From assembly GCA_018398765.1 (NCBI GenBank), contig JAHBMJ010000388.1:69912-88442 (forward strand): 18,531 bases of DNA, written 5' to 3'. Numbering within the stretch: the first letter of the stretch is position 1; each line of letters opens with the position of its first letter. Of this stretch, positions 16,762 to 18,531 are shown in pieces. The stretch comes from Chromera velia. Its lineage: Eukaryota; Sar; Chromeraceae. Both the position numbers and the translations under genes were made by a program. The notes beneath the pieces are model-generated. The model searched no databases, had not been told where the DNA came from, and was given only the letters and a program-made list of their open reading frames with translations.

Positions 16762-17482
16762 AGGCCATACCGACAATGAACACTAGCGTACATATTCCTA
16801 CTACAGAGAGGTCCGAAAGGTTCAAATATCGTGAACGTCAAACAGTCAGAAACGGTTACAGTCTGTGTGGATGCACTGTCTCTGCATGCATGAATATACA
16901 AGGAAAAAAACCACCAAACATATAAACAGAGGCTCCACCCGGCTTTTTAGAGTCGTGTGGGGGACTGCCTGCCTGCAGGGATACACATGCATGCATAGAG
17001 TCCAAAATCGGTCGGAGAGCAGTACCAGTCTGTGCATGCACAGCTGCTTTCGTTGCCTACCTATCCCATTCCTCACTGCACTGTAGCAGCCTGAGCCACA
17101 GATCTTTGCAGTTATGACTAAAAAAAATGGTCCCCTGTTTGGCTGTGTAGTGTGAGCATGCAGTTGACAGAGGAGACGGACATGCTGCTCTGGCTCATCT
17201 AAATATGTTTGTTTGAGTGTCTGACTGTTGACTTCTTGTGGTATGGACCCCATGTATTCTGAAGTACTCTTATCACACTTTCATTTGCCACGGTGATTGA
17301 TTGGTGCGACAGAGAATACATACCCACACGAAGCATCGCTACTTTCAAACAGAACACATGCAGACATATATGCATGCAGATAGACCGTTTGATGCATCCA
17401 AGTCAAAAATTAATCAAAAGAGTTGGATGGCCCCAAAGAGCAGTGTTGCGGTTGTCCCACAGTGTTCATTCTCGGTATGGCC
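16762..17482. repeat. Module A, copy 6 (array end, ORF broken)
   Basis: The ORF starts with ATG at 16776 but is cut after 57 codons by TAA, where other copies read CAA (C to T). The opposite strand is open for 135 codons (16846-17253). Similarity stops at CGGTATGGCC, and what follows is unique AT-rich DNA. Confidence 0.9.
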
Positions 17483-18394
17483 TTGCGGTATATAGTTGAT
17501 TGAAGCCACGCAGTTGCACTCACATGCAGTCAGGGCTAGACTCAAGTAAAGTCAGGGTAGGGGCGTTACTAAGCGTTACCTGGCATTATTCAGATATATA
17601 TAAGATTTAATGTGTTTTTTTTTAAAAATACGGTAGAATAAAAACTAAATTTAAGAAAATTTAAATGAATCTGTGATATAATTAATTGTTTTATATGAAC
17701 TATCCTTTATTTTTTGTATAGAAAGCCAAAAAAATGTTTGTAATGGATCTAAAATTTACAGGACTAATAATGGAGATTCTAGATAATCGATAGTCTCTTC
17801 CAACAGCTGAGATCTTATGTTGTCTGTGCATAAATGTGTTGGTAGGAGCACACGGTCAATCTATCATAATCCAGTACAATCCAACAGGCTGCTGTTTGAT
17901 TCAATTGGAATTTATCGAATATATGCTAATTAAACAACATACAAAAAAACGCATGCATGCAAAAGCCTTCAGAGACTGAAGCTTCGCATACATGCCGAGC
18001 TAAACATTAATAGCTCGAAATTAGCATGCCAATTAATCGCAGTATTACGTCGATCCTTGCAAACCGATGGATAGACTTTAGGCATGATTAGAGAACACAC
18101 GTAGTGTCTCGCACACGATGCCCCTCTGTATCCATACCGCTGTTTTTTGTCTATCACTGACGGTTCTTAGGTGCACTTGTGGAAGCAAACAACAACAAAA
18201 GGCTGTAACGTTGAAAATCAGTCATATGTAAATTATTTTAGAACAAAACAAAGAAAAGATAAACGTGCCTTTCAAAGAGAATGAAGACCATCATCACCAG
18301 TCCCACGGACTGTAGACATGAATAAATCAAGCAAAAACGAAACAGGCCATCTCAAAATATATAAATTACGGTTTTTCTGACTGTTTTAGGTCAC
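17483..18394. other. AT-rich unique sequence right of the array
   Basis: No gene is supported. Composition is strongly AT-rich from 17580 to 17960. One small hairpin is visible, CAGTCC-CAC-GGACTG at 18298-18312. The short ORFs are chance-like. Confidence 0.35.
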
Positions 18395-18497
18395 GAACCT
18401 CAAGTTGGGTCGGATACCCCCCCCCCCCCNCCCCCCCCCCCCCCGAGGTTCAGAAGTCTGCACTTCTGAACCTTGGGCAGGGGGGGTCAAACCCCCC
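18395..18497. repeat. C homopolymer flanked by palindromes
   Basis: GAACCTC (18395-18401) and GAGGTTC (18445-18451) are inverted around a C tract (18417-18444, with an N at 18430). It is followed by a perfect 12-bp stem with a 4-base loop, AGGTTCAGAAGT/ACTTCTGAACCT (18446-18457/18462-18473), and by GGGGGGT/ACCCCCC (18481-18487/18491-18497). The N suggests that the homopolymer length is uncertain. Confidence 0.7.
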
Positions 18498-18531
18498 CGC
18501 CACCAGGTCCAGACATGGGCTCATCGTAAGT

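Larger units (their letters stand above)
10512..17482. repeat. Composite A/B tandem array (whole)
   Basis: Seven kilobases consist of six A modules and eight B modules in the order A-B-A-B-A-B-A-B-B-A-B-B-B-A, all in one orientation. The basic A+B period is 1067 bp between copies 1 and 2 and 1061 bp between copies 2 and 3. Longer spacings downstream come from extra B modules. The array starts with GGCCATACCG and ends with the inverse, CGGTATGGCC. One assembly gap lies inside the third B. Confidence 0.93.

Noticed and set aside
10512-17482. CRISPR-like array
   Set aside because: The repeats are hundreds of bases long, the intervening segments are themselves repeated and not unique, and there are no cas genes.
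18526-18531. GTAAGT at the extreme right edge as a splice donor
   Set aside because: It is a perfect donor hexamer, but the preceding sequence shows no supported exon and the following sequence is outside the window.

Overview
The window looks like nuclear DNA from a eukaryote, probably a protist or alga. Spliceosomal-type GT/AG boundaries interrupt the best gene, there are no bacterial-style operons, and gene density is very low. Simple-sequence repeats and repeat-derived DNA fill most of it. A chromerid-like alveolate would fit the mixed GC, the many GCATGC palindromes and the long G/C homopolymers, but this is a low-confidence inference and nothing here fixes the taxon.

Layout. 1-3250: mostly non-coding, with TG, AAG/AAT, GAA, CCCT, CT, GA and ATCC microsatellites. 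3249-4562 (minus): the one well-supported gene, which encodes a secreted cysteine-rich protein of about 238 residues in at least two exons. 4734-6060: non-coding, with a GC-rich nested palindrome (4975-5024), a CATG run and a 236-bp imperfect inverted-repeat element (5186-5421). 6090-7464: an ACTC-rich stretch followed by a degenerate minisatellite of at least 17 copies. 7546-7710: a long GA tract. 8278-9248 (minus): a possible but unrecognised gene, apparently frame-shifted at an A homopolymer. 9416-9663: a 232-bp element with 16-bp perfect terminal inverted repeats and an 8-bp target-site duplication. 10053-10467: a GC-rich cluster of short hairpins sharing a GGCCCCGGAAAG-like motif.

10512-17482 is the most striking part. 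It is a 7-kb composite tandem array of two alternating modules, A (about 725 bp, 6 copies) and B (about 330-350 bp, 8 copies), in the order A-B-A-B-A-B-A-B-B-A-B-B-B-A. A-B and B-A junctions carry the same roughly 49-bp sequence in inverted orientation, so each module is bounded by terminal inverted repeats. The array starts at GGCCATACCG and ends at CGGTATGGCC. Copies differ mainly by transitions, show mosaic patterns that indicate recombination or conversion, and in places have gained B modules or lost A modules. An 11-N gap lies inside one B copy. A 113-codon ORF in A is open in 4 of 6 copies but shows no sign of protein-level constraint.

17483-18531: AT-rich unique sequence, ending in a C homopolymer (with one N) flanked by palindromes. 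I see no convincing functional link between the two gene candidates. The window is best read as a gene-poor region with one confident secreted-protein gene and a satellite array derived from TIR-bearing modules.
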